32,646 bases of DNA, from the NCBI GenBank assembly GCA_029863065.1, contig JAOTWE010000007.1:1-32646 (forward strand), read 5' to 3'. The position numbers and the translations under genes are program-made. Below, one piece after another: positions 1 to 8,269 of the stretch (positions are counted from its first letter, which is position 1; each line of letters starts with the position of its first letter). The notes under the pieces were generated by a model. That model searched no databases, had not been told where the DNA came from, and saw only the letters and a program-made list of their open reading frames with translations. The stretch is from Betaproteobacteria bacterium (GTDB taxonomy: Bacteria; Pseudomonadota; Gammaproteobacteria; Burkholderiales; SG8-39).

Positions 1-633
1 CGCACCGAGTACCCAACCGTTCATGTCGTACGTAAGGCCGATCTTGTAGTCGGTGTAATCGAGGTTGCTATAGTTCTTTACCTTTTGCTGCCCGATGTGG
101 CCGACCAGCGTGAGCTTGGGCGCGACCTCGTAGCTGGCACTAAGGTCGATGTAACCGGAGCCTTTGGATTCAAGGCCGGGCGCAGTTACTCCAAACCAGT
201 CGCCCAGGGTGGACGAGTACTTGAGCGTCAGCCACTTCCAGCTCGCACCGATGTAGGCCTCGAGGGTGTCGTACTTAGTGCCTGCCGATTCGGCGTTGGG
301 GTAGTAGTACTGGAGCAGCCCGACGTCGAGGGAGACGGGGCCGGCGCCAAACTTGTAGCCGCCATAGAAGTCCGTCTCGATCGTGCCGTCGACGAAGCTG
401 ATGCCGCTTACGTTCGAGTTCCAATTACCGAGGTAGAAGCCGCTTGAGTGCGAGTAGTCGATGCCGCCCTGGATCGCGGACTGCACGAACGTTTGCGAAA
501 TGCCGCGGAAACGGTAGTCGCTGACGATGCTCATGTTGCCGGCTACGGAGTGCGGCGATGTGGCCTGCGCGCTGGCCAAGCCCGGCAGGGCAGTAGCGGC
601 GGCGAGTGCAGTAGCGAGTACGGTCTTGCGCAT
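1..633 (-). CDS. TorF-family putative outer-membrane porin (3' end outside window)
   Basis: This minus-strand gene is cut by the left edge, leaving 211 N-terminal codons. The start at 633 is an ATG preceded by a GGAG Shine-Dalgarno at 643-646. The product begins with a clear Sec signal peptide (MRKTVLATALAAATALPG, then ASA-Q as the likely cleavage site). The mature part looks like a beta-barrel, with alternating aromatic and polar strands and motifs such as SDYRFRGISQT, GGIDYSH and YGGYKF. These are typical of the TIGR02001/TorF family, whose members are about 230-260 residues long, so only a short C-terminus is missing. A sigma-54-type promoter with NtrC-like sites lies upstream. In several betaproteobacteria a gene of this type heads a glnK-amtB operon (orf1-glnK-amtB in Herbaspirillum). 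Whether glnK and amtB follow here cannot be seen. A role in uptake under nitrogen limitation is an inference. Confidence 0.82.
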   Translation of the reverse strand, partial: MRKTVLATALAAATALPGLASAQATSPHSVAGNMSIVSDYRFRGISQTFVQSAIQGGIDYSHSSGFYLGNWNSNVSGISFVDGTIETDFYGGYKFGAGPVSLDVGLLQYYYPNAESAGTKYDTLEAYIGASWKWLTLKYSSTLGDWFGVTAPGLESKGSGYIDLSASYEVAPKLTLVGHIGQQKVKNYSNLDYTDYKIGLTYDMNGWVLGA

Positions 634-681
634 GATGGTGATCTCCAGGATGGTGTCGGATGACAAAACTCCCATACCCGT

Positions 682-698
682 TAGCATCTCGCGTGCCA
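682..698 (-). promoter_or_regulatory. Putative sigma-54 (RpoN) -24/-12 promoter of the porin gene
   Basis: On the minus strand this reads TGGCACGCGAGATGCTA. It matches the RpoN consensus TGGCAC-N5-TTGCW except for one T to A change. The invariant GG (697-696) and GC (685-684) are exactly 10 nt apart, as the family requires. The predicted start of transcription is near 672, leaving a leader of about 40 nt before the ATG at 633. Confidence 0.65.
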
Positions 699-759
699 GA
701 TATAAAATTGCTTTCTTTCAACTAGATACATACGCGACAACGGAGATGCTGCAAGACAA

Positions 760-776
760 TGCACGGGCCAGGTGCG
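760..776. promoter_or_regulatory. NtrC-like binding site 1
   Basis: TGCACG-N5-GGTGCG matches the NtrC palindrome TGCACC-N5-GGTGCA at 10 of 12 conserved positions. Its centre is about 96 bp upstream of the predicted sigma-54 transcription start, a normal enhancer distance. Confidence 0.55.
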
Positions 777-791
777 GCAGCCCAGCCGTCG

Positions 792-808
792 CGCCCCAAT
801 TTGGTGCG
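792..808. promoter_or_regulatory. NtrC-like binding site 2
   Basis: CGCCCC-N5-GGTGCG matches the NtrC consensus at 9 of 12 conserved positions. Its centre lies 32 bp from that of site 1, about three helical turns, the same spacing as the paired NtrC enhancers of enterobacterial glnA. It lies just upstream of ubiK and may overlap that gene's own promoter. Confidence 0.45.
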
Positions 809-831
809 GCCTGCATGCTACGCTCGCGCCC

Positions 832-1065
832 ATGATCGAAAAGCGTGTTTTTGAGGAGCTTGGCGAGCGGCTGAGCGAGGCGGCCCGCAACTCTCCGGCG
901 CATGACCTGGAGAAGAATCTGCGCGCCCTGCTGGCCGCCTTCTTCGATCGCTTCGACGTGGTCGTGCGCGAAGACTTCGACGTGCAAAGGAAACTGCTCG
1001 ATCGCGCCCAGGCGAAGCTCGCGGCGCTCGAGGCGCGCGTCGCCGAGTTCGAAGCCAAGCGGTAA
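832..1065 (+). CDS. ubiK: Accessory factor UbiK family protein (YqiC/BMFP)
   Basis: A 77-residue protein starting at the ATG in MIEKRVFEELGER. The same frame is open further upstream, but that extension looks non-coding, and family members begin a few residues before the conserved ELGERLSEA region. An amphipathic N-terminal helix is followed by a C-terminal coiled coil (LLDRAQAKLAALEARVAEFE), the usual layout of the small trimeric UbiK family. UbiK binds membranes and UbiJ and supports the aerobic ubiquinone biosynthesis complex. No Shine-Dalgarno is visible. A TACGCT hexamer at 819-824 ends only 8 bases before the ATG, so a nearly leaderless mRNA is possible. comM follows on the same strand after 44 bp. 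Confidence 0.85.
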   Translation: MIEKRVFEELGERLSEAARNSPAHDLEKNLRALLAAFFDRFDVVVREDFDVQRKLLDRAQAKLAALEARVAEFEAKR

Positions 1066-1109
1066 ACCGCGCGCCGCCCGCCGCGTTGTTCCCCTGAAGG
1101 GGGGCGTCG

Positions 1110-2609
1110 ATGGCGCTGGCCAGCGTGGCGAGCCGAGCGCTCGCGGGAGTGGATGCGCCCGAGGTGACCGTCGAGGTGCACCTCGGACCCGGGCTGCCGG
1201 CTTTTCACATCGTCGGGCTGCCCGATGCGCAGGTGCGCGAGGCCAAAGACCGCGTGCGCGCCGCCCTGCACCATGCGCAGTTCGAATTTCCCGCGCGGCG
1301 CATCACGGTCAACCTCGCGCCGGCCGATTTACCGAAGGACTCGAGCCGCTTCGACCTGCCGATCGCGCTCGGCATCCTCGCCGCCAGCGGACAACTTCAG
1401 GGTGCGGCGCTCGCGGGCCATGAATTCGCGGGCGAGCTGTCGCTGACCGGCGAGTTGCGCCCGGTGCGCGGCGCGCTCGCCATGGCGCTCGGTGCGGCGC
1501 GCGCAAAGCGCGCCTTCGTGCTGCCCGCCGAAAACGCCGCGCAGGCGGCGCTCGCCGAGCGCGCCATCGTGCTGCCGGCGGCAAGCCTGCTCGAAGTCTG
1601 CGCGCACCTCGCCGGCGAAGCGCGCATCGCCCCGCGCGGCAACGGCGCCTCGCCCGCGGCGCCGGCGTACGCGGATTTCTGCGACGTAAAGGGCCAGGCC
1701 GCGGCCAAGCGCGCGCTGGAAGTGGCGGCGGCGGGCGGGCACAGCGTGCTGCTGGTCGGTCCGCCGGGCACCGGCAAGTCGATGCTCGCCGCGCGCTTTG
1801 CCGGGATTCTCGCGCCGATGAGCCCGGCCGAAGCGCTGGAGAGCGCCGCCATCCAGTCGGCTTCGAATTCGGGCTTCGACCCGGCGCGCTGGGGCGCGCG
1901 GCCGCTGCGCGCACCGCACCACACCGCATCGCGCGTCGCCCTCGTGGGCGGCGGCAGCCCGCCGCGCCCGGGCGAGATCTCGCTGGCGCATGAAGGCGTG
2001 CTGTTCCTCGACGAGCTGCCCGAGTTCGCGCGCCCGGCGTTGGAAGCGCTGCGCGAGCCGCTGGAAACGGGCTGGATTTCGCTCGCCCGCGGTGCGCGCC
2101 AGGCGCGCTTTCCGGCGCGTTTCCAGCTGCTAGCGGCGATGAATCCCTGCCCCTGCGGCTACCTCGGCCACGCCTCGGGACGCTGCCGCTGCACGCCGGA
2201 TGCGATCGCGCGCTACCGCGCGCGCATCTCCGGGCCGCTCGCCGACCGCATCGACCTCAAGGTGGAAGCGCCGGTGCCGCGCGACTCGGAGCTGCTGGCG
2301 GCGGCGGATGGGGATGCATCGGATGCCATCCGCAACCGCGTCGTCGAGGCGCGTGGGCGGCAGCTGGCGCGCCAGGGCAAAGCCAACGTGCATCTGGGCA
2401 CGCGCGAGATCGAGCAGTTCTGCGGCGTGGACGCCGGGGCCGAGTCGCTCGTCAAGCAGGCCATCGCGCGCCTCGCGCTCTCGGCGCGCGCCTATCATCG
2501 CGTGCTGCGCGTCGCGCGCACCATCGCCGACCTGGCGGCGCGCGACGCGATCGGCGCCGCGCACGTCGCGGAAGCCATCCAGTACCGCCGCATGGACGCG
2601 GCGCTCTAA
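1110..2609 (+). CDS. comM: YifB/ComM family Mg-chelatase-like AAA+ ATPase
   Basis: A 499-residue protein of normal family length. The N-terminal ChlI-type domain (about 20-140) contains PAFHIVGLPDAQVREAKDRV. The AAA+ domain follows with Walker A GPPGTGKS at 217-224 and Walker B-like VLFLDELPEF. The PCPCGY/CRC cysteine segment lies near residue 350, and the C-terminal Mg_chelatase_C region includes RAYHRVLRVARTIADL. ComM is a hexameric helicase that promotes branch migration during integration of DNA taken up by natural transformation; many YifB proteins are annotated only as chelatase-related. The start has a G-rich Shine-Dalgarno (1099-1104) that lies in the arm of a small CCCC-TGAA-GGGG hairpin. 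Its TAA stop overlaps the stop of the convergent terB-like gene. Confidence 0.93.
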   Translation: MALASVASRALAGVDAPEVTVEVHLGPGLPAFHIVGLPDAQVREAKDRVRAALHHAQFEFPARRITVNLAPADLPKDSSRFDLPIALGILAASGQLQGAALAGHEFAGELSLTGELRPVRGALAMALGAARAKRAFVLPAENAAQAALAERAIVLPAASLLEVCAHLAGEARIAPRGNGASPAAPAYADFCDVKGQAAAKRALEVAAAGGHSVLLVGPPGTGKSMLAARFAGILAPMSPAEALESAAIQSASNSGFDPARWGARPLRAPHHTASRVALVGGGSPPRPGEISLAHEGVLFLDELPEFARPALEALREPLETGWISLARGARQARFPARFQLLAAMNPCPCGYLGHASGRCRCTPDAIARYRARISGPLADRIDLKVEAPVPRDSELLAAADGDASDAIRNRVVEARGRQLARQGKANVHLGTREIEQFCGVDAGAESLVKQAIARLALSARAYHRVLRVARTIADLAARDAIGAAHVAEAIQYRRMDAAL

Positions 2610-3067
2610 GCGCTGCGCTCGGTTTGGGCCCGCGCGCGGTTGCGCGCCAGCATGCTTTGCGTGTTCGGTACGTGGAGCAGGTGCGCGATCTTGCGCACGT
2701 AATGGTCTTCGTAGGGATCGAGCTGCTCGTCGGCATAGACGATGCGCCACAGATGCTCGACAAGGCGGATGCGCTCCTCGAGCGAATAGTCGCGCTTGAT
2801 GACGGTGACGGGTGCGTAGAAGCTGGTGAGCTGCGCCGCCCTGGCGCGGCCTTCCTTGAGCAACGCGATGCATTCCTGCGGCGGCAGGCCAAACAGTTCG
2901 GCGAGCGCTCGCCGCGCTATCGTGTGTTCGTCGGCACCTTCGGCGTAGTCCGCGCGGCTCGCTTCGTGAAGCAGCGCCGCGACCGCGACCTGCAGGTGGC
3001 GGCGCTCGAACCCCGGTACCGGACGTGGCTCGGGACCGTCGAACAGGCCTCGCAGGGCTTTGAGCAT
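2606..3067 (-). CDS. TerB-like (tellurite resistance TerB family) protein
   Basis: A 153-residue helical protein starting MLKALRGLFDG. The frame extends upstream into apaH territory, but family members start here. The region HLQVAVAALLHEASRADY, later RLVEHLWRIVYADEQLDPYE and the terminal KIAHLLHVP are hallmarks of the TerB/COG4103 fold, an all-helical domain with acidic residues that may bind metal. Despite the family name there are no other ter genes nearby, so a tellurite function is unlikely and the real role is unknown. The gene is divergent from apaH, with 60 bp between start codons, and convergent with comM, sharing a CTAA stop overlap. Confidence 0.8.
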   Translation of the reverse strand: MLKALRGLFDGPEPRPVPGFERRHLQVAVAALLHEASRADYAEGADEHTIARRALAELFGLPPQECIALLKEGRARAAQLTSFYAPVTVIKRDYSLEERIRLVEHLWRIVYADEQLDPYEDHYVRKIAHLLHVPNTQSMLARNRARAQTERSA

Positions 3068-3113
3068 GGCAGGCGTTAGTCTCGCACGCCGCGGTGCGAG
3101 TTCCGCCGCGCTG

Positions 3114-3119
3114 TAGACT
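3114..3119 (+). promoter_or_regulatory. Candidate -10 element of apaH
   Basis: TAGACT followed by CGCGTCCG ends 9 bases before the apaH ATG at 3128. No Shine-Dalgarno lies between them, so the mRNA would be leaderless or nearly so. No good -35 hexamer is seen. Confidence 0.35.
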
Positions 3120-3127
3120 CGCGTCCG

Positions 3128-3940
3128 ATGGCGACATACGCGATCGGCGACGTTCAGGGCTGCGCGGACGAACTGCAGGCGCTGCTCGCGCGCCTGGAGT
3201 TCCGGCCGGCGAGCGACCGCCTGTGGTTTGTCGGCGACCTGGTGAACCGCGGTCCCAAATCGCTCGATGTGCTGCGCTTCGTGCGCTCGCTGGGCGAGGC
3301 GGCGGTGGTCGTGCTGGGAAACCACGATTTTCACCTCCTGTGCCTCGCCGAGGGTTACGCGAGAAAGCGCGTGGACGACACGCTCGAGGAAGTGTTAGAG
3401 GCGCCAGACGCGCCGCAGCTACTCGAGTGGCTGCGCCACCGGCTACTCATGCACGTCGAGACCGGCTATGCCATGGTGCACGCGGGCCTGCTGCCGCAGT
3501 GGAGCATCGAGCAGGCGTTGGCGCTGGCGCGCGAAGTCGAAGCCGCCTTGCGCGGCGCGCGCCATCGGGAATTTCTCGAGCACCTCTACGGCGCCCGGCC
3601 GCGCGCCTGGCGCGACGACCTTGCGGGCTGGGACCGCCTGCGCGTCATCGTCAACGCCATGGCGCGGCTGCGTTTTTGCACCGACTCCGGCGAGATGGAC
3701 CTTTCCGCCGAGGGCAGGCGGGCGCAGCCCGGTTACCGCCCCTGGTTCGAGCTGCGCCCGCCAAGCGAGGCGCCCATAATCTGCGGCCACTGGTCTGCGC
3801 TCGGCCTGAAGCTCACCGAAAAGCTGGTCGCACTCGATACCGGATGCGTCTGGGGCGGCAGGCTTTCCGCGCTGCGCCTGGAAGACCGCAGGCTGTTTCA
3901 GGTACCCTGCCGCGGCTACCGCGAACCGGGGGACGGATGA
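3128..3940 (+). CDS. apaH: Symmetrical bis(5'-nucleosyl)-tetraphosphatase (Ap4A hydrolase)
   Basis: A 270-residue calcineurin-like metallophosphatase that hydrolyses Ap4A to two ADP. The metal-binding motifs appear in order: GDVQGC (D8), GDLVNRGP (D37), GNHD (65-68), then the histidine segments MVHAGLLP and CGHWSALG. The central part with WDRLRVIVNAMARLRFCT is typical of ApaH rather than generic phosphatases. Length and motif order match the family. The gene overlaps the following HIT-protein gene by an ATGA, so the two are probably co-translated. Pairing an Ap4A hydrolase with a HIT nucleotide hydrolase suggests a dinucleotide-polyphosphate clearance unit; that functional link is inference. 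Confidence 0.95.
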   Translation: MATYAIGDVQGCADELQALLARLEFRPASDRLWFVGDLVNRGPKSLDVLRFVRSLGEAAVVVLGNHDFHLLCLAEGYARKRVDDTLEEVLEAPDAPQLLEWLRHRLLMHVETGYAMVHAGLLPQWSIEQALALAREVEAALRGARHREFLEHLYGARPRAWRDDLAGWDRLRVIVNAMARLRFCTDSGEMDLSAEGRRAQPGYRPWFELRPPSEAPIICGHWSALGLKLTEKLVALDTGCVWGGRLSALRLEDRRLFQVPCRGYREPGDG

Positions 3941-4350
3941 AAGCCGACTGTGTGTTCTGCAAGCTCGTGGCGAAGCAGATTCCGGCGAGCATCGTTTACG
4001 AGGACGAGGCCACCCTCGCCTTCATGGACCTCGGCCAGGTGAATCCGGGGCACGTGCTGGTGGCGTGCAAGGGGCACGCCGACAACATCTACGCGCTGGA
4101 CGAGGCGCAGGCGGCGGCGGTGTTTCGCACCGCGGTGCGCGTGGCGCGCGCCGTGCGCGAGGCTTTCAGGCCGCCGGGGCTCTCGATCTACCAGGCGAAC
4201 GGCAAGCCTGCGGGGCAGACGGTGTTTCATTTTCATCTGCATGTACTGCCGCGCCATGAGGGTGACGGCATGCAGCTCGTGTGGCCGGTGAAGAACCCGC
4301 CGCGCGAACAACTCGAGGCCTACTGCAGGCAGATCCGCGCCAGGCTCTAG
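3937..4350 (+). CDS. HIT family nucleotide hydrolase/transferase
   Basis: A 137-residue HIT protein starting MKADCVFCKLVAKQIPAS at an ATG that overlaps the apaH stop (ATGA), with a GGGGGAC Shine-Dalgarno. The N-terminal CxxC (CVFC), the NPGHVLV strand and the catalytic histidine triad HFHLHVLPR are all present. Proteins of this type (Hint/HinT branch) cleave purine nucleoside phosphoramidates or AMP-linked substrates. The exact substrate cannot be read from sequence. Its TAG stop overlaps the stop of the convergent PfkB-type kinase gene within a CTAG tetranucleotide. Confidence 0.92.
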   Translation: MKADCVFCKLVAKQIPASIVYEDEATLAFMDLGQVNPGHVLVACKGHADNIYALDEAQAAAVFRTAVRVARAVREAFRPPGLSIYQANGKPAGQTVFHFHLHVLPRHEGDGMQLVWPVKNPPREQLEAYCRQIRARL

Positions 4351-5285
4351 CCCCAGGGCGATTCGCCGAACGACGCGCGGTAGTACGCCTCCACCGTCGC
4401 GCGATCGGCGTGGTGGTTCTGCGCGCCGCGGCTCGCGATCTTGAGGGCGCCGAGCGCCGCGCCCAGGCGGCCGATGCGCGGCCAATCCCAGCCCTGGGCG
4501 ATGCCGTAGAGCAGGCCCGCGCGATAGGCGTCGCCGCAACCCGTCGGATCCGCGACGCGCTCCGCCACCGCCACGGGAATCTCGTGCTGCCTCTCGCCCG
4601 CGTAGATGCGCGAGCCCAGGGCGCCGAGCGTCACGACGAGCGCCTTCACTTCGCGCGCGAGGCTCTCCAGGCTGCGCCCGGTCTTTTCTTCCAGCATCTT
4701 GCCCTCGTAGTCGTTCACCGCGACGTAGTCGGCGAGGCGCACGAATTCCAGCAGTTCCTGCGGCGAAAACATCGGCAGTCCCTGGCCGGGGTCGAACATG
4801 AACGGAATGCCGTGCGCGGCGCACTCGCGCGCGTGCTGCAGCATGCCGTCCTTGCCGTCCGGGGAGATGATGGCGAGCTGCGCCCCGAGCGTCGCATCGA
4901 TGTGGCTTGCATGCGCGTGGTTCATGGCCCCGGGATGAAAGGCGGTGATCTGGTTGTCGTCGAGATCCGTGGTAATGAAGGCCTGCGCGGTGAACTGGCC
5001 CGCAATGCGCTTCAGGTGCCGCGCGTCGATACCCAGGCGCTGCAAGCGGTAAAGATAGGGCTCGCTGTCCTCGCCGACGGCGGCCATCACCAGTGGGTCG
5101 CCGCCCAGCTGCTTCAGGTTGTAAGCGATGTTGCCCGCGGTGCCGCCGAACTCCCGGCGCATCTCGGGCGTCAGGAAGCAAACATTGAGGATGTGCAGCT
5201 GGTCGGGCAGCAGGTGGTTCCGGAAGCGGTCGGGAAACACCATGATGGTGTCGTAGGCGATCGAGCCGGTGATCAGCGTCTTCAT
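4347..5285 (-). CDS. PfkB-family carbohydrate/nucleoside kinase
   Basis: A 312-residue ribokinase-fold kinase. The first PfkB signature is seen in GGTAGNIAYNLKQLGG. The second is DPTGCGDAYRAG, whose GxGD carries the catalytic base D252. The N-terminus (ITGSIAYDTIMVFPDRF) and the DPGQGLPMF segment resemble a betaproteobacterial group usually called carbohydrate kinase or adenosine kinase-like. The substrate is not certain. It is the last gene of the minus-strand block; its ATG directly follows the DUF3426 stop codon with no gap, so it is very probably co-transcribed. Confidence 0.87.
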   Translation of the reverse strand: MKTLITGSIAYDTIMVFPDRFRNHLLPDQLHILNVCFLTPEMRREFGGTAGNIAYNLKQLGGDPLVMAAVGEDSEPYLYRLQRLGIDARHLKRIAGQFTAQAFITTDLDDNQITAFHPGAMNHAHASHIDATLGAQLAIISPDGKDGMLQHARECAAHGIPFMFDPGQGLPMFSPQELLEFVRLADYVAVNDYEGKMLEEKTGRSLESLAREVKALVVTLGALGSRIYAGERQHEIPVAVAERVADPTGCGDAYRAGLLYGIAQGWDWPRIGRLGAALGALKIASRGAQNHHADRATVEAYYRASFGESPWG

Positions 5286-6083
5286 TCAGGCGGGATAAAA
5301 GAGGTAGAGACGGTAGCCGGTAGCGCGCACGCTGCCGGTGTCGAAATGTACGCGCACCACCGCATCGGTGCCGGGCGTCATACCCTGCCCGGGCTTCAAC
5401 AGCGGGGACCCCTGGAGATAGTCTTCGGGCCGCAGCACGCGGCGCACCAGTGGCCGGTCACCGGCATCGGTCAGCGTAAGTTCCAGCGCCGGCAGCTCCT
5501 GCGCGAAGGGCGCGCGGTTGCGGATCACCGCGTTCAGCACGATCAGGTTTTCGCCGCGGGCATCGGCCTGCAGGTCGGAAGACTCGATGCTCAAGAGGTC
5601 CGGGCGGCGCGGCAGGCGCAGCTCGCAATCGAGAAACCGGCAGCCCTCGGCAAGCAACGGCCGCATCTGCGGCGCCAGAGTCGCGAGTTCCGTGCGGTAG
5701 TGATAGGCGAGCTGCCCGGCGAGCGCCGCCAGCGCGATCAGCGCGACGAGGCCCCAGGCGAAGCTGTAGCGCGACCGAGGCAGCTCTTCTTCCAGGAATT
5801 CAGGCAGCGGCTCATCATCCGCCAGGGGCACGCGCCGCGGCGCCGGGCGCGGCACGGCGCGCGCCGCCGGCTTTGCGGCTTGCGCGCCTGCCTCGAACAG
5901 CCCGAGCTGCGGCGAGGGCTCGGCGGCATCGGCGGCCGCGTTTTCCGCAACGAGATTGGCGACACCGTCGAAGGTCGCGGCGCACTTGCCGCAGCGGACC
6001 ATGCCGCTACGGACCGAGAGCTGGGATGGAAGCGCGCGGAAGGCGGTGCCGCACGTCGGGCAGCGTGTGACTAGGACGCTCAC
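5286..6083 (-). CDS. Zinc-ribbon DUF3426 membrane protein
   Basis: A 265-residue protein with three parts. An N-terminal MJ0042-type zinc ribbon has CPTC (C8, C11) and CGKC (C31, C34). A Pro/Ala/Arg-rich linker leads to one transmembrane helix at about residues 110-128 (GLVALIALAALAGQLAYHY). The extracytoplasmic DUF3426 domain contains RFLDCELRLPRRPDLLSIES. This arrangement is standard for the betaproteobacterial gene that follows prmA. Function is unknown; an envelope-anchored metal-binding or regulatory role has been suggested from the architecture only. The GTG start at 6083 overlaps the prmA stop (GTGA). Confidence 0.88.
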   Translation of the reverse strand: MSVLVTRCPTCGTAFRALPSQLSVRSGMVRCGKCAATFDGVANLVAENAAADAAEPSPQLGLFEAGAQAAKPAARAVPRPAPRRVPLADDEPLPEFLEEELPRSRYSFAWGLVALIALAALAGQLAYHYRTELATLAPQMRPLLAEGCRFLDCELRLPRRPDLLSIESSDLQADARGENLIVLNAVIRNRAPFAQELPALELTLTDAGDRPLVRRVLRPEDYLQGSPLLKPGQGMTPGTDAVVRVHFDTGSVRATGYRLYLFYPA

Positions 6084-6904
6084 CGGCGCTGTCCTTCGAT
6101 GAGCGCCCAGCCCTCCTCGCGCGCCGCGACGCGCGCCGCGAAATGTTCACGGTAAGCGGCGACGACCTCGGCGGCCTGCGCGTCGAGGATGCCGGCGAGC
6201 GCGAGACGCGCGCCCGGCCGTGCGCGTGCCGCGAGCAGCGGCTCAAGCACGATCAGGGGCTGGGCAAGGATGTTGGCTACCATCACGTCATAGTCGCCGG
6301 GCGGCAATTGCTCCGGCGCAAAGACGCGCACCTCGACCTCGTTGGCGCGCGCGTTGCCGCCGGTCGCGGCCAGCGCGTCGGCGTCGAGGTCAACGGCGTC
6401 GACGCGCGTGGCGCCGAGCTTGGCGGCGGCGATTGCCAATATACCGGAACCGCATCCGTAATCGAGGACATGGGCGTCCTGCAGGGGAACCGAGGCGAGC
6501 CAGCCGAGCACGAGACGGGTCGTGGCGTGGCTGCCGGTGCCGAACGCGAGGCCGGGATCGAGCCGCAGCACGACGCCCTCGCGCGGCGCCTCGTGCCAGC
6601 TGGGCACGATCCACAGCCTGCCGGCAACGCACTGCGGGCCGAACTGGGCCTGCGTGGCGCGCACCCAGTCTTCGTCCGCCACGTCGTAGGCGCGGTACGG
6701 CGGCATCGGACAGCCCGCGGCCGCGGCGGCGGCACCGAGGAGGGCAGCGGCGTTGGCGCGCGCGTCGAACAGCGCGTGCAGCCGGTGGCTCGGGCGCCCG
6801 GGATCGTCGATCCAAACGGAATGCGCACCCTGCTCCACCAGCGCGTCCGAGAGCGTCTCGGCCTGCGCCGCCGCGACTTCCAGCGTGAGCGCCAGCCAGG
6901 GCAC
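6080..6904 (-). CDS. prmA: Ribosomal protein L11 methyltransferase
   Basis: A 274-residue SAM-dependent methyltransferase that trimethylates ribosomal protein L11. The GTG start at 6904 (V/M-PWLALTLEVAA) was chosen because PrmA proteins begin at this strand, and because the start then overlaps the accC stop by one base (TAGTG). The reading frame stays open far upstream inside accC but does not look like PrmA there. Visible motifs are DPGLAFGTGSHATT, SAM motif I LDYGCGSGILAIAAAKLGA and the MVANILAQPL segment. It overlaps the downstream DUF3426 gene. prmA next to accC is the usual betaproteobacterial order. Confidence 0.94.
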   Translation of the reverse strand: MPWLALTLEVAAAQAETLSDALVEQGAHSVWIDDPGRPSHRLHALFDARANAAALLGAAAAAAGCPMPPYRAYDVADEDWVRATQAQFGPQCVAGRLWIVPSWHEAPREGVVLRLDPGLAFGTGSHATTRLVLGWLASVPLQDAHVLDYGCGSGILAIAAAKLGATRVDAVDLDADALAATGGNARANEVEVRVFAPEQLPPGDYDVMVANILAQPLIVLEPLLAARARPGARLALAGILDAQAAEVVAAYREHFAARVAAREEGWALIEGQRR

Positions 6905-8265
6905 TATTTCACTTTCTGCTTGTTCTCCTGCGCCAGCTTCTGCTCGAGGTAATGGATCGAGGTGCCGCCGCGCAGGAAGCGGCTGTCGTGCAGCAGTTCG
7001 CGATGCAACGGCAGGTTGGTCTGGATGCCCTCGATCGCCATTTCCGAGAGCGCGATGCGCATGCGCCGGATGGCCTGGTCGCGCGTCGCGCCGTAGGCGA
7101 TCAGCTTGCCGACCATGGAATCGTAATTGGGCGGCACGCTGTAGCCGGCGTAGACATGAGAATCGACGCGGATGCCGGGTCCGCCCGGCGGATGGTAGGA
7201 GGTGATCTTCCCCGGCGAGGGCGTGAACTTGTAGGGATCCTCGGCGTTGATGCGGCATTCGATGGCGTGGCCGCGCAGCGTGACGTCTTTCTGGCGCAGG
7301 CGCAGCTTTTCGCCGGCGGCAATGCGGATCTGTTCCTGCACCAGGTCGATGCCGGTGATCATCTCGGTCACCGGGTGCTCGACCTGGATGCGCGTGTTCA
7401 TCTCAATGAAGAAGAACTCGCCGTCCTCGTACAGGAATTCGAAGGTGCCGGCGCCGCGGTAGCCGATCTTGCGGCAGGCCTCGGCGCAGCGCTCGCCGAT
7501 CTTCGCGCGCTGCTTGTCGGTGAGCTCGGGCGCCGGCGCTTCCTCGATGATCTTCTGGTGGCGCCGCTGCATCGAGCAGTCGCGCTCGCCGAGGTAAATG
7601 GCGTTCTTGTGGCTGTCGGCGAGCACCTGGATCTCGATGTGGCGCGGATTCTCCAGGTAGCGCTCCATGTAGAGCGTGGCGTTGCCGAATGCCGCCAGCG
7701 CCTCGCTGCGCGTCATGTTGACGGCATTGAGCAGCGCGGCTTCCGTGTGCACGACGCGCATGCCGCGGCCGCCGCCGCCGGCGGCGGCCTTGATGATCAC
7801 CGGGTAGCCGATTTTGCGCGCGATGCGCACGGTCTCCTTGATGTCCTCGGGCAGCGCGCCTTCCGAGCCGGGCACGCAGGGCACGCCGGCCTTTTCCATC
7901 GCCTGCTTGGCGCTCACCTTGTCGCCCATCAGGCGGATGTTCTCGGGGTGCGGGCCGATGAACACGAACCCCGAGCGCTCCACGCGCTCGGCGAAATCGG
8001 CGTTCTCGGAAAGAAAGCCGTAGCCGGGGTGAATGGCCTCGGAATCGGTGACCTCGGCAGCGCTGATGATGGCCGCCATGTTGAGGTAGCTCTCGCGCGC
8101 CGGTGGCGGGCCGATGCACACCGACTCGTCGGCGAGCTTGACGTACTTCGCCTCGGTATCGGCGGTCGAGTGCACGACCACGGTGCGGATGCCCATCTCG
8201 CGGCAGGCGCGCTGGATCCGGAGCGCGATCTCGCCGCGGTTGGCGATCAGGATCTTCTCGAACAC
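6904..8265 (-). CDS. accC: Biotin carboxylase subunit of acetyl-CoA carboxylase
   Basis: A 453-residue ATP-grasp enzyme that carboxylates the biotin carried by AccB, the first step of fatty-acid synthesis. It starts with GTG ([17 protein letters not shown]). The biotin carboxylase N-domain motif (IANRGEIA), the glycine-rich ATP loop [14 protein letters not shown], the [16 protein letters not shown] catalytic segment and the C-terminal [16 protein letters not shown] are all present and intact. Length matches the family (about 450). The gap to accB is 4 bp, so accB-accC form a translationally linked pair. Confidence 0.97.
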   Translation of the reverse strand: MFEKILIANRGEIALRIQRACREMGIRTVVVHSTADTEAKYVKLADESVCIGPPPARESYLNMAAIISAAEVTDSEAIHPGYGFLSENADFAERVERSGFVFIGPHPENIRLMGDKVSAKQAMEKAGVPCVPGSEGALPEDIKETVRIARKIGYPVIIKAAAGGGGRGMRVVHTEAALLNAVNMTRSEALAAFGNATLYMERYLENPRHIEIQVLADSHKNAIYLGERDCSMQRRHQKIIEEAPAPELTDKQRAKIGERCAEACRKIGYRGAGTFEFLYEDGEFFFIEMNTRIQVEHPVTEMITGIDLVQEQIRIAAGEKLRLRQKDVTLRGHAIECRINAEDPYKFTPSPGKITSYHPPGGPGIRVDSHVYAGYSVPPNYDSMVGKLIAYGATRDQAIRRMRIALSEMAIEGIQTNLPLHRELLHDSRFLRGGTSIHYLEQKLAQENKQKVK

Positions 8266-8269
8266 CGGG

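Noticed and set aside
2606-3067. Tellurite-resistance locus
   Set aside because: Only a lone TerB-like gene is present; no terA, terC, terD or terE neighbours.
4281-6074. A 597-codon open frame on the plus strand opposite the kinase and DUF3426 genes
   Set aside because: It lies antisense to two well-recognised genes and its product is Arg/Ala/Gly-rich with no family motif; such long antisense frames are common in DNA this rich in GC.
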